Assembly: GCA_947165675.1 (NCBI GenBank)
Contig: CAMVBJ010000007.1
Location: 38,826 to 102,825 of the forward strand
Length of the DNA stretch: 64,000 nucleotides
Direction: 5' to 3'
Source: an uncultured Prevotellaceae bacterium
GTDB taxonomy: Bacteria > Bacteroidota > Bacteroidia > Bacteroidales > Muribaculaceae
Below, piece after piece: positions 25,484 through 32,925 of the stretch (within the stretch, counting starts at the first letter, position 1; the number at the start of each line of letters is the position of its first letter). The notes under the pieces were generated by a model that was not told the origin of the DNA, did no database searches, and saw only the letters and a list, made by a program, of their open reading frames with translations. The position numbers and the translations under genes are program-made.

Positions 25484-26522
25484 AATTTTCATAACAACAG
25501 ATTTTGGAGAAAGAGTCGAGGCTTCTGCGCCTGTCATAATATCAGCTAGCAGATCAACTGACATACCGGCCTTTTATTCTAAATGGTTTTTTAACCGTTT
25601 GGCAAAGGGGTACTGTGCCTGGTATAATCCTTTCAATCAGAAGAAAATGTATATTTCTTTTGATCATTGTAAAGTGGTGGTATTTTGGACAAAAAACCCT
25701 AAACCGATTATACCGTACCTGCACGAATTAGATGAAAGAGGCATCCATTACTATTTTCAAGTCACTCTTAACGATTATGTTAAAGAGGGATTTGAGCCTT
25801 GTGTCTCTTCAGTTGAAGAAAGAGTTGAAACATTCAAACAATTGTCGAGAATAGTTGGCGCTGATAGGGTGATTTGGCGATTTGATCCATTAATCGTAAC
25901 TCAATCACTAACCCCAAGGATGTTGCTCACTAAAATTTGGCATATTGGTAACATGCTTAAGGGTTACACCAATAAATTGGTCTTTAGCTTTGTCGATGTT
26001 AAAGCATATCGAAAAGTCCAAAGCAACTTGGTTAAAGAAACGCCTTTCTTCTCTAAGAACGATGTTGAAACCGCTGAGTTGAACGAGAATCAACGTCAGG
26101 AGGTCATAGATGGCCTTGTCAAGATTCGTCAGGCATGGAAAGATCAAGGATGGGATGTTGCACTTGCTACCTGTGCCGAAGCGTTCGACTATGACTCTTA
26201 CGGCATTGAGCATAATCGTTGCATCGATGGCGAGTTAATGGAACGTATCTTTGGAGATGACAAAGAACTTGTCTACTACCTTCATACTGGTAAGCTTCCT
26301 GAACCGAATCTCTTCGGTGAAGTTCCTCCTCTTCCTGACAAATCAGTTAACTTGAAAGACAAGGGACAAAGGAAGGTTTGCGGTTGCATGGTCAGCAAGG
26401 ATATTGGCATGTATAACACATGTCGCCATCTCTGCGTGTACTGTTATGCCAATACAAGTAAAGAGTTAGTCATTAAGAACGCTTCAAAACATAATGATGA
26501 AAATGAAAGTATTATCGATTAA
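25470..26522 (+). CDS. DUF1848 family protein with C-terminal CX3CX2C motif
   Basis: A 350-aa member of the DUF1848 family, recognised by ISASRSTDIPAFYSKW near the N-terminus, NPFNQKKM, VVFWTKNPKP and IWRFDPLIV in the middle. The C-terminus has CGC at 304-306 and the motif CRHLCVYC (Cys318, Cys322, Cys325), the spacing used by radical-SAM enzymes to bind a 4Fe-4S cluster, but placed at the end of the protein instead of the start. A TIM-barrel-like alternation is plausible from the strand pattern. The reaction is unknown. The start overlaps the preceding gene by 14 bases, so it belongs to the operon, unless it is only a passenger. Confidence 0.85.
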   Translation: MASDRIFITTDFGERVEASAPVIISASRSTDIPAFYSKWFFNRLAKGYCAWYNPFNQKKMYISFDHCKVVVFWTKNPKPIIPYLHELDERGIHYYFQVTLNDYVKEGFEPCVSSVEERVETFKQLSRIVGADRVIWRFDPLIVTQSLTPRMLLTKIWHIGNMLKGYTNKLVFSFVDVKAYRKVQSNLVKETPFFSKNDVETAELNENQRQEVIDGLVKIRQAWKDQGWDVALATCAEAFDYDSYGIEHNRCIDGELMERIFGDDKELVYYLHTGKLPEPNLFGEVPPLPDKSVNLKDKGQRKVCGCMVSKDIGMYNTCRHLCVYCYANTSKELVIKNASKHNDENESIID

Positions 26523-26582
26523 CTTTTTACATTGAACACTCTCAACAGCAGATATGAAACTAAATTGTACTTAATAGAATTA

Positions 26583-26987
26583 ATGAACTCAATGTTTCAT
26601 GTTTTATGCAAATGCCTTGCCAAAGTTGGAAGAATCGTTGGCTGGAATTACGACAAAGCAAGCGTATATATCTGTATCCATTTATGGCCATTGCTATGTG
26701 TTGCAATGGCTCTTGCATTGATAACTAAGGCAATACTCTTAACAAATCCTTTATGGATTATCGTTTGTTCTATCTACGCAATGTTTAATATTTTTGGATA
26801 TTGGGCTGTGATTAAGCACTATTATCCAGGATCGATAGAAGAGATATTCGAGCATTGCTATTCCGACCTTAAGGCTATTGCTGAAGAATGGAACACATCC
26901 TATGCTATTGTCAACCTCATTATCTATGTTGTCCTTTTCATAGCGATAATGGCCTTCGATTTATTACTTATCCTATTAATGAAATAA
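26583..26987 (+). CDS. Small membrane protein at the end of the operon
   Basis: About 134 aa from the ATG at 26583 (a TTG at 26532 in the same frame would add 17 residues). Three hydrophobic segments are visible (about 35-57, 63-80 and 112-133), with an amphipathic charged stretch SIEEIFEHCYSDLKAIAEEW between the last two. The gene is as AT-rich as the four preceding genes, follows them by 60 bases and ends at a terminator-like hairpin, so it is probably the last gene of the unit. No known family. In a defence context such a protein could be the membrane-acting part, but that is only inference. Confidence 0.6.
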   Translation: MNSMFHVLCKCLAKVGRIVGWNYDKASVYICIHLWPLLCVAMALALITKAILLTNPLWIIVCSIYAMFNIFGYWAVIKHYYPGSIEEIFEHCYSDLKAIAEEWNTSYAIVNLIIYVVLFIAIMAFDLLLILLMK

Positions 26988-26995
26988 CCCATTTG

Positions 26996-27034
26996 AAAAA
27001 GGGCCTCGGAAACACAAGCGTTCCGGGGCTTTTT
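26996..27034 (+). terminator. Terminator-like hairpin after the AT-rich operon
   Basis: AAAAAG with GG-C/GC-rich middle pairs with CTTTTT (imperfect stem, about 14 pairs) around a loop at about 27013-27019, ending in five T. The AT-rich composition stops here. Confidence 0.6.
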
Positions 27035-27231
27035 CAGATGTAAAGGAGGGAAACGCCCCTGGCGTGGTGATTCCTCCTTTGCTCTTATTACGCACGGGCC
27101 TCTGCTTGACGGGAGGGGAATGACACCGTGAAGCCGCATTGATGAAACAAAATCCAAGATACACAATCCACAAATTGAAAACTGAATTGGAAATAATTCA
27201 TCGGGGATTTGGTGGGTTCGGTGAGAAGGTG

Positions 27232-27239
27232 TAATTTTG
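27232..27239 (+). promoter_or_regulatory. -7 promoter box before a small frame
   Basis: TAATTTTG, 25 bases before the ATG at 27265. Confidence 0.45.
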
Positions 27240-27264
27240 CGGGCAATTTTAGAGGAAGGCTATC

Positions 27265-27414
27265 ATGCTGACACTGAGAGTTGACATATTGAAGGGCAAA
27301 CGCATTCAGGCCACGAGTTGGTTTGAAGGCTATCGCTATATCTGTGGATCAGATAAAGCAATATGCTCAACGACTTTCAAGGGAATCGGTGCCAACATGA
27401 CTCTCACACGGTGA
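27265..27414 (+). CDS. Possible small protein, 49 aa
   Basis: An open frame of 49 codons beginning MLTLRVDILKG, preceded by a -7 box and a purine-rich AGAGGAAGG. I do not recognise it; two Cys and several basic residues are present. It could equally be the start of a gene that has decayed, since the repeat array begins 100 bases later. Confidence 0.3.
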   Translation: MLTLRVDILKGKRIQATSWFEGYRYICGSDKAICSTTFKGIGANMTLTR

Positions 27415-27513
27415 TGAAACAGGTAGCCATATTCCCGAGACACTACTCAAGCAAAAACGATAAAGAGTGGTTGGAAAGTCGAGCAAAGACGTTCCAGCCA
27501 CTTTTCTTGTTTG

Positions 27514-27805
27514 GGAAACAACTGAATCATCTGATTTTTCTGATGGCATCCGCGCTCTTTTTTTCAAACAACTTGTACAACATGGAACAACTTAAACAAC
27601 TTTTGTAATGGGCATCCGCGTTCTTCTTTTCAAACAACATGTACAACGGGGAACAACTTAAACAACTTTTGTAATGGGCATCCGCGTTCTTTCTTTCAAA
27701 CAACTGAATCATCTGATTTTTCTGAGGGCTTCCGCATTCTTTCTTTCAAACAACTTGTACAACATGGAACAACAGAAACAACTTTAATAATGGGCATCCG
27801 CCTAC
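27514..27805. repeat. Tandem direct-repeat array, 66- and 50-base units
   Basis: Units start at GGCATCCGCG-like words at 27545, 27611, 27677, 27727 and 27793 (partial). Three units are 66 bases with a core rich in CAAC words (TCAAACAACTTGTACAACAT), and one unit (27677-27726) is 50 bases with a different core (CAACTGAATCATCTGATTTT); the same alternative core is also in the partial unit before 27545. No long frame spans it, and 27806-28009 contains only a doubtful 39-codon frame (27850-27969). Confidence 0.75.
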
Positions 27806-28009
27806 AATTATTAACTGGTGCTGACAGTGGCGCACAAAACCAATCAATCATGATGGATAGATTAAGACTGATGAGACTTAGACAGGTGTTGAAAACAACG
27901 AGTAATTCATTCAAGTATCAGCAGCACATTGCGATTAAACGCCATGCCTTGCGCTGCGTAACCTTTTAATCAACAATCATTATGGACAAATTAATTACAC
28001 AAGATATTT

Positions 28010-28423
28010 ATGCCAGCAAACAAGAACGCGTTAATACGCTACAAGACTATAGACCGCTGCCTGCGGAACAGGTTCCGCCGGTGGACCATAGACGACCTGA
28101 CCGAGGCATGCTCGGATGCCCTGCGGGAGATGGAGGGCATCACCAAGGGAGTGTCCGTGCGGACCGTTCAGGGCGACCTCCAGATGATGCGGTCCGACAA
28201 GTTGGGCTACAACGCCCCGATCGAGGTCTTTGACCGTGTTTACTACCGGTACGCCGACCCCAACTACTCGATCAACGGGATGCCCCTGACCGAGGACGAC
28301 TGCCGTCTGCTCCAGCAGGCCGTTGAGATGCTTGACGACGACGGCAAGGCAACGCTGGGCGAGATGCGGGACGTGCTCGCGCTCGTGCGGGAGCGGCTCA
28401 ACGCCCTGTTGAACTACGGATAG
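28010..28423 (+). pseudogene. WYL-type transcription regulator, N-terminal part only
   Basis: The 137-codon frame matches the start of Bacteroidota WYL regulators: MPANKNALIRYKTIDRC followed by a winged helix with KGVSVRTVQGDLQMMRSDKLGYNAPI, then the hinge helix with LTEDDCRLLQQAVEML. It stops after LNALLNYG, where full-length relatives continue with about 200 more residues containing the WYL sensor domain. Thus either a shortened DNA-binding protein is still made, or the gene is broken. A C-terminal fragment of the same kind of regulator is at 21067-21267. WYL regulators frequently control defence islands, and the operon lies between both fragments. Confidence 0.65.
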
Positions 28424-28428
28424 AACGA

Positions 28429-28463
28429 TGCCCCGACTTCATCGACTGGTTGAAGACGGGGCA
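28429..28463. terminator. Hairpin after the WYL fragment
   Basis: TGCCCCGACTTCA pairs with TGAAGACGGGGCA with one mismatch around a 9-base loop; only a short T-rich tail follows. Confidence 0.55.
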
Positions 28464-28533
28464 TTCTGTGTATCTACTTTCAAGGTCTGGTGCAAAAATT
28501 CAGCGCCAACTTAAAGAATCTGGTACAAATATA

Positions 28534-28564
28534 TTTGGAATTTTGCAGAAAACGTGTAACTTTG
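28534..28564 (+). promoter_or_regulatory. Complete promoter of the AAA/DUF4143 gene
   Basis: TTTG at 28534-28537 (-33) and TAACTTTG at 28557-28564 (-7), 19 bases apart. Confidence 0.7.
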
Positions 28565-28567
28565 CGC

Positions 28568-28622
28568 CAAAAGTCGGCAGGAAAACGTGCGCGAGTTGCA
28601 CAAAAGTCGGCGGGAAAACGTG
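28568..28622 (+). repeat. 22-base direct repeat in the leader of the AAA gene
   Basis: CAAAAGTCGGCAGGAAAACG at 28568 recurs at 28601 with one change (period 33), between promoter and start codon. It could be a regulator binding site or a slippage product. Confidence 0.6.
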
Positions 28623-28627
28623 TAGTT

Positions 28628-29965
28628 ATGTATAGACGAAAGATAGAAAAGACACTCCAATCGTGGTTGGATGACAGCTCTCACAAACCTCTTGTTGTGA
28701 AAGGTGTCCGCCAGTGTGGCAAAACCAGCAGTGTAATGGACTTTGCCAGCAAGCATTTTAAAAACGTTGTTTATTTGGATTTTCGCGAGCATCCTGACTA
28801 TAAGAAATTCTTCACCCCTAATTTGGAAGTGGATTCTATCGTCATGAGGATCACCGCGGCCATGCCCAACATTGAAGTCGAAACAGGAAACACTTGCTTT
28901 GTCTTTGATGAGATACAGGACTGTCCCAAAGCAAGAGGCTCATTGAAATACTTTCACCTGGATGGTCGGTACGAGGTTATCTGCACGGGGTCTTTGCTCG
29001 GTGTTAATGGATACAAGACTCCTGAAGAAAAGGCAGAGGAAGCAGAGGCCTCTATTCCAGTCGGCTTTGAGGACATAGTTAACATGTACCCGATGGACTT
29101 TGAAGAATGGCTTTGGGCCAATGGTATCAAAGACATGCACATTGGATACTTGAAAACCTGCTTGAACAATGAAACACCGATTGAGGAGGCGCTACAAGAC
29201 CGCTTTCGAGACCTGCTCTATCAGTACATTGTTGTTGGTGGTATGCCAGAAGTCGTTTCTACCTTTATTGAGACGAGACAAATAGGAAAGGTGCTTGCTG
29301 TGCAGAGGCGTATCGTTGATGATTATAAATCGGACATGGTTAAGTATGCCCTTCCCGCAGACAAATCACGAATACGTGAATGCTTTGAGTCTATACCCGC
29401 ACAACTTGCACGTGAGTATAAGAAATTCAACTACTCGGCAGTGCGCCCCGGTGGCAGAGGACGGGACTACACTGGGAGCCTTCAATGGATTGAAGATGCA
29501 GGTATCATTCGCAGGTGCTATAATACGATGATTACCGAGCTTCCGCTTGACGGAAACCGAATCCAAAGTGAATTTAAAGTCTATATGGCTGATATCGGTT
29601 TACTTGTCTCAATGTTGGAAGAAGGCACGCAGTCAAGCATCTTGGAAGGTGATCTGCTCAGCTATAAGGGTGCCATCATTGAGAACCTTGTGGCCGACAT
29701 TTTCGGAAAGATGGGCAGAAAACTATATTATTATCATAAGGACAGCCGTCTTGAACTTGATTTCCTTATCCGCTATAAGGACAATTGCACCCCCGTGGAA
29801 TGCAAGGCAACCACAGGTAACGCCAAATCTTTGAAAACAGTTTTGAAACACCCCGAGAAATATCATGTCTCACTCGCCATTAAACTTGGTGATTACAATA
29901 TCGGGAGAAATGAAGGATTGTTGACATTGCCTATGTTTATGGCATTTCTTCTGACGGAAGTATAG
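28628..29965 (+). CDS. AAA family ATPase with DUF4143 domain
   Basis: A 445-aa ATPase of the large archaeal/bacterial AAA_14-DUF4143 type. Walker A is GVRQCGKTS (about residues 26-34), Walker B FVFDEIQDCP, the sensor segment ICTGSLLG; the C-terminal DUF4143 half contains YKGAIIENLVADIFG and the nuclease-like LDFLIRY...VECKAT strand pair, which resembles a PD-(D/E)xK fold (Asp, then Glu-x-Lys). The start at 28628 follows the duplicated leader; the frame is open upstream through the repeats, but that part is not protein-like. These ATPases are common, mobile and of unknown function; many genomes carry multiple copies. It is transcribed alone and ends with a terminator. Confidence 0.88.
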   Translation: MYRRKIEKTLQSWLDDSSHKPLVVKGVRQCGKTSSVMDFASKHFKNVVYLDFREHPDYKKFFTPNLEVDSIVMRITAAMPNIEVETGNTCFVFDEIQDCPKARGSLKYFHLDGRYEVICTGSLLGVNGYKTPEEKAEEAEASIPVGFEDIVNMYPMDFEEWLWANGIKDMHIGYLKTCLNNETPIEEALQDRFRDLLYQYIVVGGMPEVVSTFIETRQIGKVLAVQRRIVDDYKSDMVKYALPADKSRIRECFESIPAQLAREYKKFNYSAVRPGGRGRDYTGSLQWIEDAGIIRRCYNTMITELPLDGNRIQSEFKVYMADIGLLVSMLEEGTQSSILEGDLLSYKGAIIENLVADIFGKMGRKLYYYHKDSRLELDFLIRYKDNCTPVECKATTGNAKSLKTVLKHPEKYHVSLAIKLGDYNIGRNEGLLTLPMFMAFLLTEV

Positions 29966-29994
29966 AAGGATGTCTCTGTTTAAATCCGTAAAAA

Positions 29995-30036
29995 CAGTGC
30001 GGAACCCAACTTAATAGAGTTTCACACTGCTTTTTT
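29995..30036 (+). terminator. Terminator of the AAA/DUF4143 gene
   Basis: CAGTG plus a further GAAC/GTTTC part pairs with CACTG (one mismatch, one wobble), followed by C and six T. Confidence 0.7.
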
Positions 30037-30080
30037 GCTTTTATGGTCTCATTTGGCGTGAGGAGTCGCGTTGGGTAAAC

Positions 30081-30653
30081 CTAACTCTCGCCGTCCGATG
30101 GCGATGGATCGTATTCCACTTCGACGAAGATGAGGCGGCGGTGGCTCAGGCCCTTGTCGCGACGGTCGTAGTTGTCGCGCAGGTCGGTGAGTATATGGCA
30201 GAACTCCTGCTCGGTCAGGATGGTCTTGAACGAGTCGCTCTTGCCACGGGAGTGGTAGAGCCTCATGCCCCGTGTCACCATCAGCGCCGCGCGGAACCGC
30301 TCGTTCTGGTCGAACATGGCTTGATAGGCATGGCGTATCAGCTGCTGGAACTCGTCCGACTGCCGGTCTATGGCAACGCCCTTCCACCAGATGATCTGGT
30401 CGGTCTGCCAGTGGGTGCTGGACGCCCGCTTGGCATTGCGGCCCTTCTTGGCGCATATTTGTCGCTGCTTGTCGCGGACCTGCTGCTTCAGCGACTGGAG
30501 AAAGCCCTCCATACTGCCGCACAGCACCCCGTCAAAGGTGAAGGGATTGCTGCACAGGTTAGAAAGCACTTGGGCAGGGTAGGGGCCATGAGACCATATA
30601 TCTATGGCCTTGCCTCGCCTGACCAACCATCGTATGTATAATTGTCTGAACAT
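30081..30653 (-). CDS. NADAR-like (YbiA/RibX type) domain protein
   Basis: A 190-aa protein with the features of the NADAR family: an N-terminal LSNLCSNPFTFDGV motif followed by GSMEGFLQSLK (the conserved Glu in the ligand-binding helix), QIIWWKGVAID, and RFRAALMVTRGMRLYHS with the late GKSDSFKT...LTEQEFCHILT part. NADAR proteins hydrolyse N-glycosidic bonds of riboflavin intermediates or remove ADP-ribose from guanine in DNA. Start chosen at 30653, because a longer frame would extend into the tRNA-Lys gene immediately upstream. It is about 18 bases downstream of the tRNA 3' end on the same strand and could be co-transcribed with it. Confidence 0.6.
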   Translation of the reverse strand: MFRQLYIRWLVRRGKAIDIWSHGPYPAQVLSNLCSNPFTFDGVLCGSMEGFLQSLKQQVRDKQRQICAKKGRNAKRASSTHWQTDQIIWWKGVAIDRQSDEFQQLIRHAYQAMFDQNERFRAALMVTRGMRLYHSRGKSDSFKTILTEQEFCHILTDLRDNYDRRDKGLSHRRLIFVEVEYDPSPSDGES

Positions 30654-30670
30654 ATCTAATATGAATTGAC

Positions 30671-30747
30671 TGGTGACTCCGCTGGGACTTGGACCCAGGA
30701 CCCCCAAATTAAAAGCCTGGTGCTCTGACCAACTGAGCTACGGAGTC
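30671..30747 (-). tRNA. tRNA-Lys (anticodon UUU)
   Basis: Cloverleaf on the minus strand: acceptor GACTCCG/CGGAGTC, D arm GCTC/GAGC, anticodon stem CCAGG/TTTGG (two G-T pairs) with loop CTTTTAA (anticodon TTT), T arm CTGGG/CCCAG, and an encoded CCA end. Its 3' end faces the NADAR gene and the AT-rich operon. Confidence 0.95.
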
Positions 30748-30871
30748 ATTTATCCGTTTGACGTTGCAAAGGAAATATGGTCGACCGCAGTCTTTTTTCG
30801 TTCCAAAAAAAATCTTCATTTTTTCTTCAAAAAACATCAGTTTTTCTCAAAAAGGATAAGGGAAATGCATC

Positions 30872-30905
30872 TTTTCAGCTCTTGACACCTGCGCCGTCTT
30901 GGGCG
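30872..30905. repeat. 34-base direct repeat, left copy
   Basis: Perfectly identical to 33896-33929. The repeat contains a small hairpin (GCGCC/GGCGC in the right copy). The two copies flank the organoarsenical operon closely. The rest of the gap to the permease gene contains only the terminator hairpin. Confidence 0.85.
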
Positions 30906-30938
30906 TATGAGAAAAAAATAATCAAGGCCTAATAAACT

Positions 30939-30973
30939 GCACAGAGCGCATCCCGAGGTGGGAACGCTCTGCG
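30939..30973 (-). terminator. Terminator hairpin of the ars operon
   Basis: CAGAGCG/CGCTCTG outer stem and TCCC/GGGA inner stem around a small loop, 28 bases beyond the stop of the permease gene; on the minus strand the tail is only moderately T-rich. Confidence 0.55.
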
Positions 30974-31001
30974 GTTTGGTGGGCAATATGAAACCTGGAT
31001 C

Positions 31002-31970
31002 TTACAGCACCAGGTTGAACAGGTAGCCTGAAAGGATGATGAACAGTGTGACCACACCGAAAAAAATACCGATCAGTCTGATGGTCATCACCTTCTTGAG
31101 CATTGTGGCTTCGGGCAATGACAATCCCACGACGGCCATCATGAAGGCGATGGCCGTGCCCATCGGGATTCCCTTGGCAACGAACACTTCTATGACAGGC
31201 ACGATGCCGGCAGCGTTGGCATACATGGGAACCGCGCAGACCACAGCCAGCGGAACCGCCAGCCAGTTGTCCTTGGAAAGATAGGTCTCGAAGAAGCCTT
31301 CAGGGACATAGCCGTGCATCGCGGCTCCGATTCCAATGCCGATGACGACATAGAGCAGCACTCCGCGGACGATCTGCCAGGACTCACGCATGATCGCGGG
31401 AAGGCGGCCGATAAAGCCCACATGCTCGGAATGCCATTCGGCGGCGCTGCCGCTTGACTGCGCCTGGAGTTGCCTCACCCAGTCGCTCAACAGGGGCTCA
31501 AGACGCATCCTGCCGAGCACCGCGCCGCCGACCATCCCCAGGAAAATCCCGCTCACCACATAGACGGCGGTCACCTGCCAACCGAATGTGCCGAGAAACA
31601 TAGCCACGGCCACCTCGTTGACCAGCGGTGAGGTGATCAGAAAGGCGAATGTCACTCCCAACGGGATGCCTCCCTTGACAAATCCGATGAACAGCGGCAC
31701 CGAAGAACAGGAGCAGAATGGCGTGACAGCACCGAAGACCGAGGCAAGCAGATACTGCAGTCCGTACAGCCGGTGGCCTGTCAGATAGTTTCGCAACCGC
31801 TCTATCGGGAAATAGGCATTGACAATCCCCATGATCGTACTGATGATGAACAGCAGTATCAGTATCTTCACCGTGTCATAAACGAAGAAATCGATGGCTA
31901 TGCCGAGGCTTGACGACGCGTCAAGCCCCAGCAGCCCGTAAACCAGCCAGTCGGCAAACTGCTGTATCAT
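31002..31970 (-). CDS. YraQ/ArsP-type permease
   Basis: A 322-aa inner-membrane permease with about eight membrane segments in two homologous halves. The motif TPFCSCSSVPLF (two Cys in segment 2-3) is the family mark of the DUF318/ArsP permeases; ArsP of Campylobacter exports trivalent organoarsenicals such as reduced roxarsone, and the Cys residues are implicated in binding. Position as the last gene of an arsR-led operon supports a role in metalloid or organoarsenical efflux. Its start overlaps the stop of the thioredoxin-like gene by 4 bases (ATGA). C-terminal half motif: SLPEATMLKKV. I avoid a symbol because the substrate is inferred. Confidence 0.87.
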   Translation of the reverse strand: MIQQFADWLVYGLLGLDASSSLGIAIDFFVYDTVKILILLFIISTIMGIVNAYFPIERLRNYLTGHRLYGLQYLLASVFGAVTPFCSCSSVPLFIGFVKGGIPLGVTFAFLITSPLVNEVAVAMFLGTFGWQVTAVYVVSGIFLGMVGGAVLGRMRLEPLLSDWVRQLQAQSSGSAAEWHSEHVGFIGRLPAIMRESWQIVRGVLLYVVIGIGIGAAMHGYVPEGFFETYLSKDNWLAVPLAVVCAVPMYANAAGIVPVIEVFVAKGIPMGTAIAFMMAVVGLSLPEATMLKKVMTIRLIGIFFGVVTLFIILSGYLFNLVL

Positions 31971-32200
31971 AGTCCAAGCGCTTTTCTGACATCACCCTCG
32001 CTTGGAACCATGCCCTTGATGCGCACCTCGCCGTCAACAACGACCGCTGGGGTGGAGAGCACATTATACTCCATCACGCGCATGATGTCGGTTATATACT
32101 CCACTTGTGCGTCAATGCCATTATCGCTGACCACCTTGTTTACAACATCGAGTGCTTTCTTACAACGGCTGCACCCTGAGCCTAAAACTTTGATTTCCAT
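31967..32200 (-). CDS. Small thioredoxin-fold protein (redox-active disulfide protein 2 type)
   Basis: A 77-aa minimal thioredoxin fold with active site GCSRCKK (CxxC at about residues 9-12) and cis-Pro motif LSTPAVVVDGE. The length and the motif fit the small thioredoxins that accompany DUF318/ArsP permeases in many bacteria, where they probably reduce the permease Cys pair or the arsenical. It starts 13 bases after the preceding gene's stop and overlaps the permease start, so it is translationally coupled. Cytoplasmic, no signal peptide. Confidence 0.9.
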   Translation of the reverse strand: MEIKVLGSGCSRCKKALDVVNKVVSDNGIDAQVEYITDIMRVMEYNVLSTPAVVVDGEVRIKGMVPSEGDVRKALGL

Positions 32201-32213
32201 ATCTGCAATGTTT

Positions 32214-32921
32214 TTAGAAATATATCATGTAACTTTCATATGAACCGACTGCGATGAACAGCACGCCGACAGCCGCTGTGGCCCGCCGTTCAATCGCCTT
32301 GACACGTCCGTACACTTTGCCCACTTCGCCCATGCTGAACGCCAGCAACCAGGCGAACACGATCACGGGAAGAGCGGTGGCGACTGCGAACACCGCGGGC
32401 AACAGCCAACCGGCCGTGGCTGTTGCCGACATGGGAATGAGCATGCCGAAGTAGAACATCCCGCTTGTGGGACAGAAGGCCATGGCGAACAGGATGCCCA
32501 GCAGCAACGCGCCGGAGCCGCCCCGACGTGCGACCCGCTCGGCATTGCCGCTGAAGCCAAAACGCGGCAGGTTGAGCCGGTCAGGAAACAGCATCAGCAA
32601 GCCGATGGTGAGCAACAAGGGGCCAAGCAGGCGTTCTCCCCATGTGGCGATGAAATCCTGAAGGCCAAACGTGCTTGCTCCCCTTCGTATAATGAACAGG
32701 AGGACCAGACCAAGCACCGTATAGGCAATGATGCGGCCCAGTGAGTAGAGCAGCCCATTGCGGAACACCCTGCGTCGGTCCTCGACATCTTTCCCGAGAT
32801 AGCCGATAGCCGCAATATTGGTAGCCAACGGACACGGGGAGATGGCGGTAAGCAATCCCAGCAGAAAAGCGGTCAGCACCGGGGTGCTGCTGTTGTCCAG
32901 CAGTGACTGTAGCCATTCCAT
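32214..32921 (-). CDS. ArsG-like/CcdA-type membrane protein
   Basis: A 235-aa protein of the CcdA/DsbD transmembrane family with six membrane segments. Start at 32921 (MEWLQSLLDN) is four bases after the stop of the preceding gene; a longer frame would run back through it. The motifs TAISPCPLATN in segment 1 and MAFCPTSGMFYFGML in segment 4 hold the two Cys that CcdA-type proteins use to pass electrons across the membrane. In Bacteroidota, proteins of this form next to an ArsF-like protein are known as ArsG family transporters (aromatic aminobenzylarsenical efflux, from the Shewanella arsEFG system). The context here agrees; function inferred. Confidence 0.82.
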   Translation of the reverse strand: MEWLQSLLDNSSTPVLTAFLLGLLTAISPCPLATNIAAIGYLGKDVEDRRRVFRNGLLYSLGRIIAYTVLGLVLLFIIRRGASTFGLQDFIATWGERLLGPLLLTIGLLMLFPDRLNLPRFGFSGNAERVARRGGSGALLLGILFAMAFCPTSGMFYFGMLIPMSATATAGWLLPAVFAVATALPVIVFAWLLAFSMGEVGKVYGRVKAIERRATAAVGVLFIAVGSYESYMIYF

Positions 32922-32925
32922 AACG

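Noticed and set aside
27514..27805. CRISPR array
   Set aside because: The repeats are contiguous and 50-66 bases long without unique spacers, and no cas genes are in the window.
30049..30522. An alternative frame overlapping the NADAR-like gene on the same strand
   Set aside because: Its product is an Arg/Pro-rich frame-shifted reading of the same DNA, whereas the chosen frame has family motifs.
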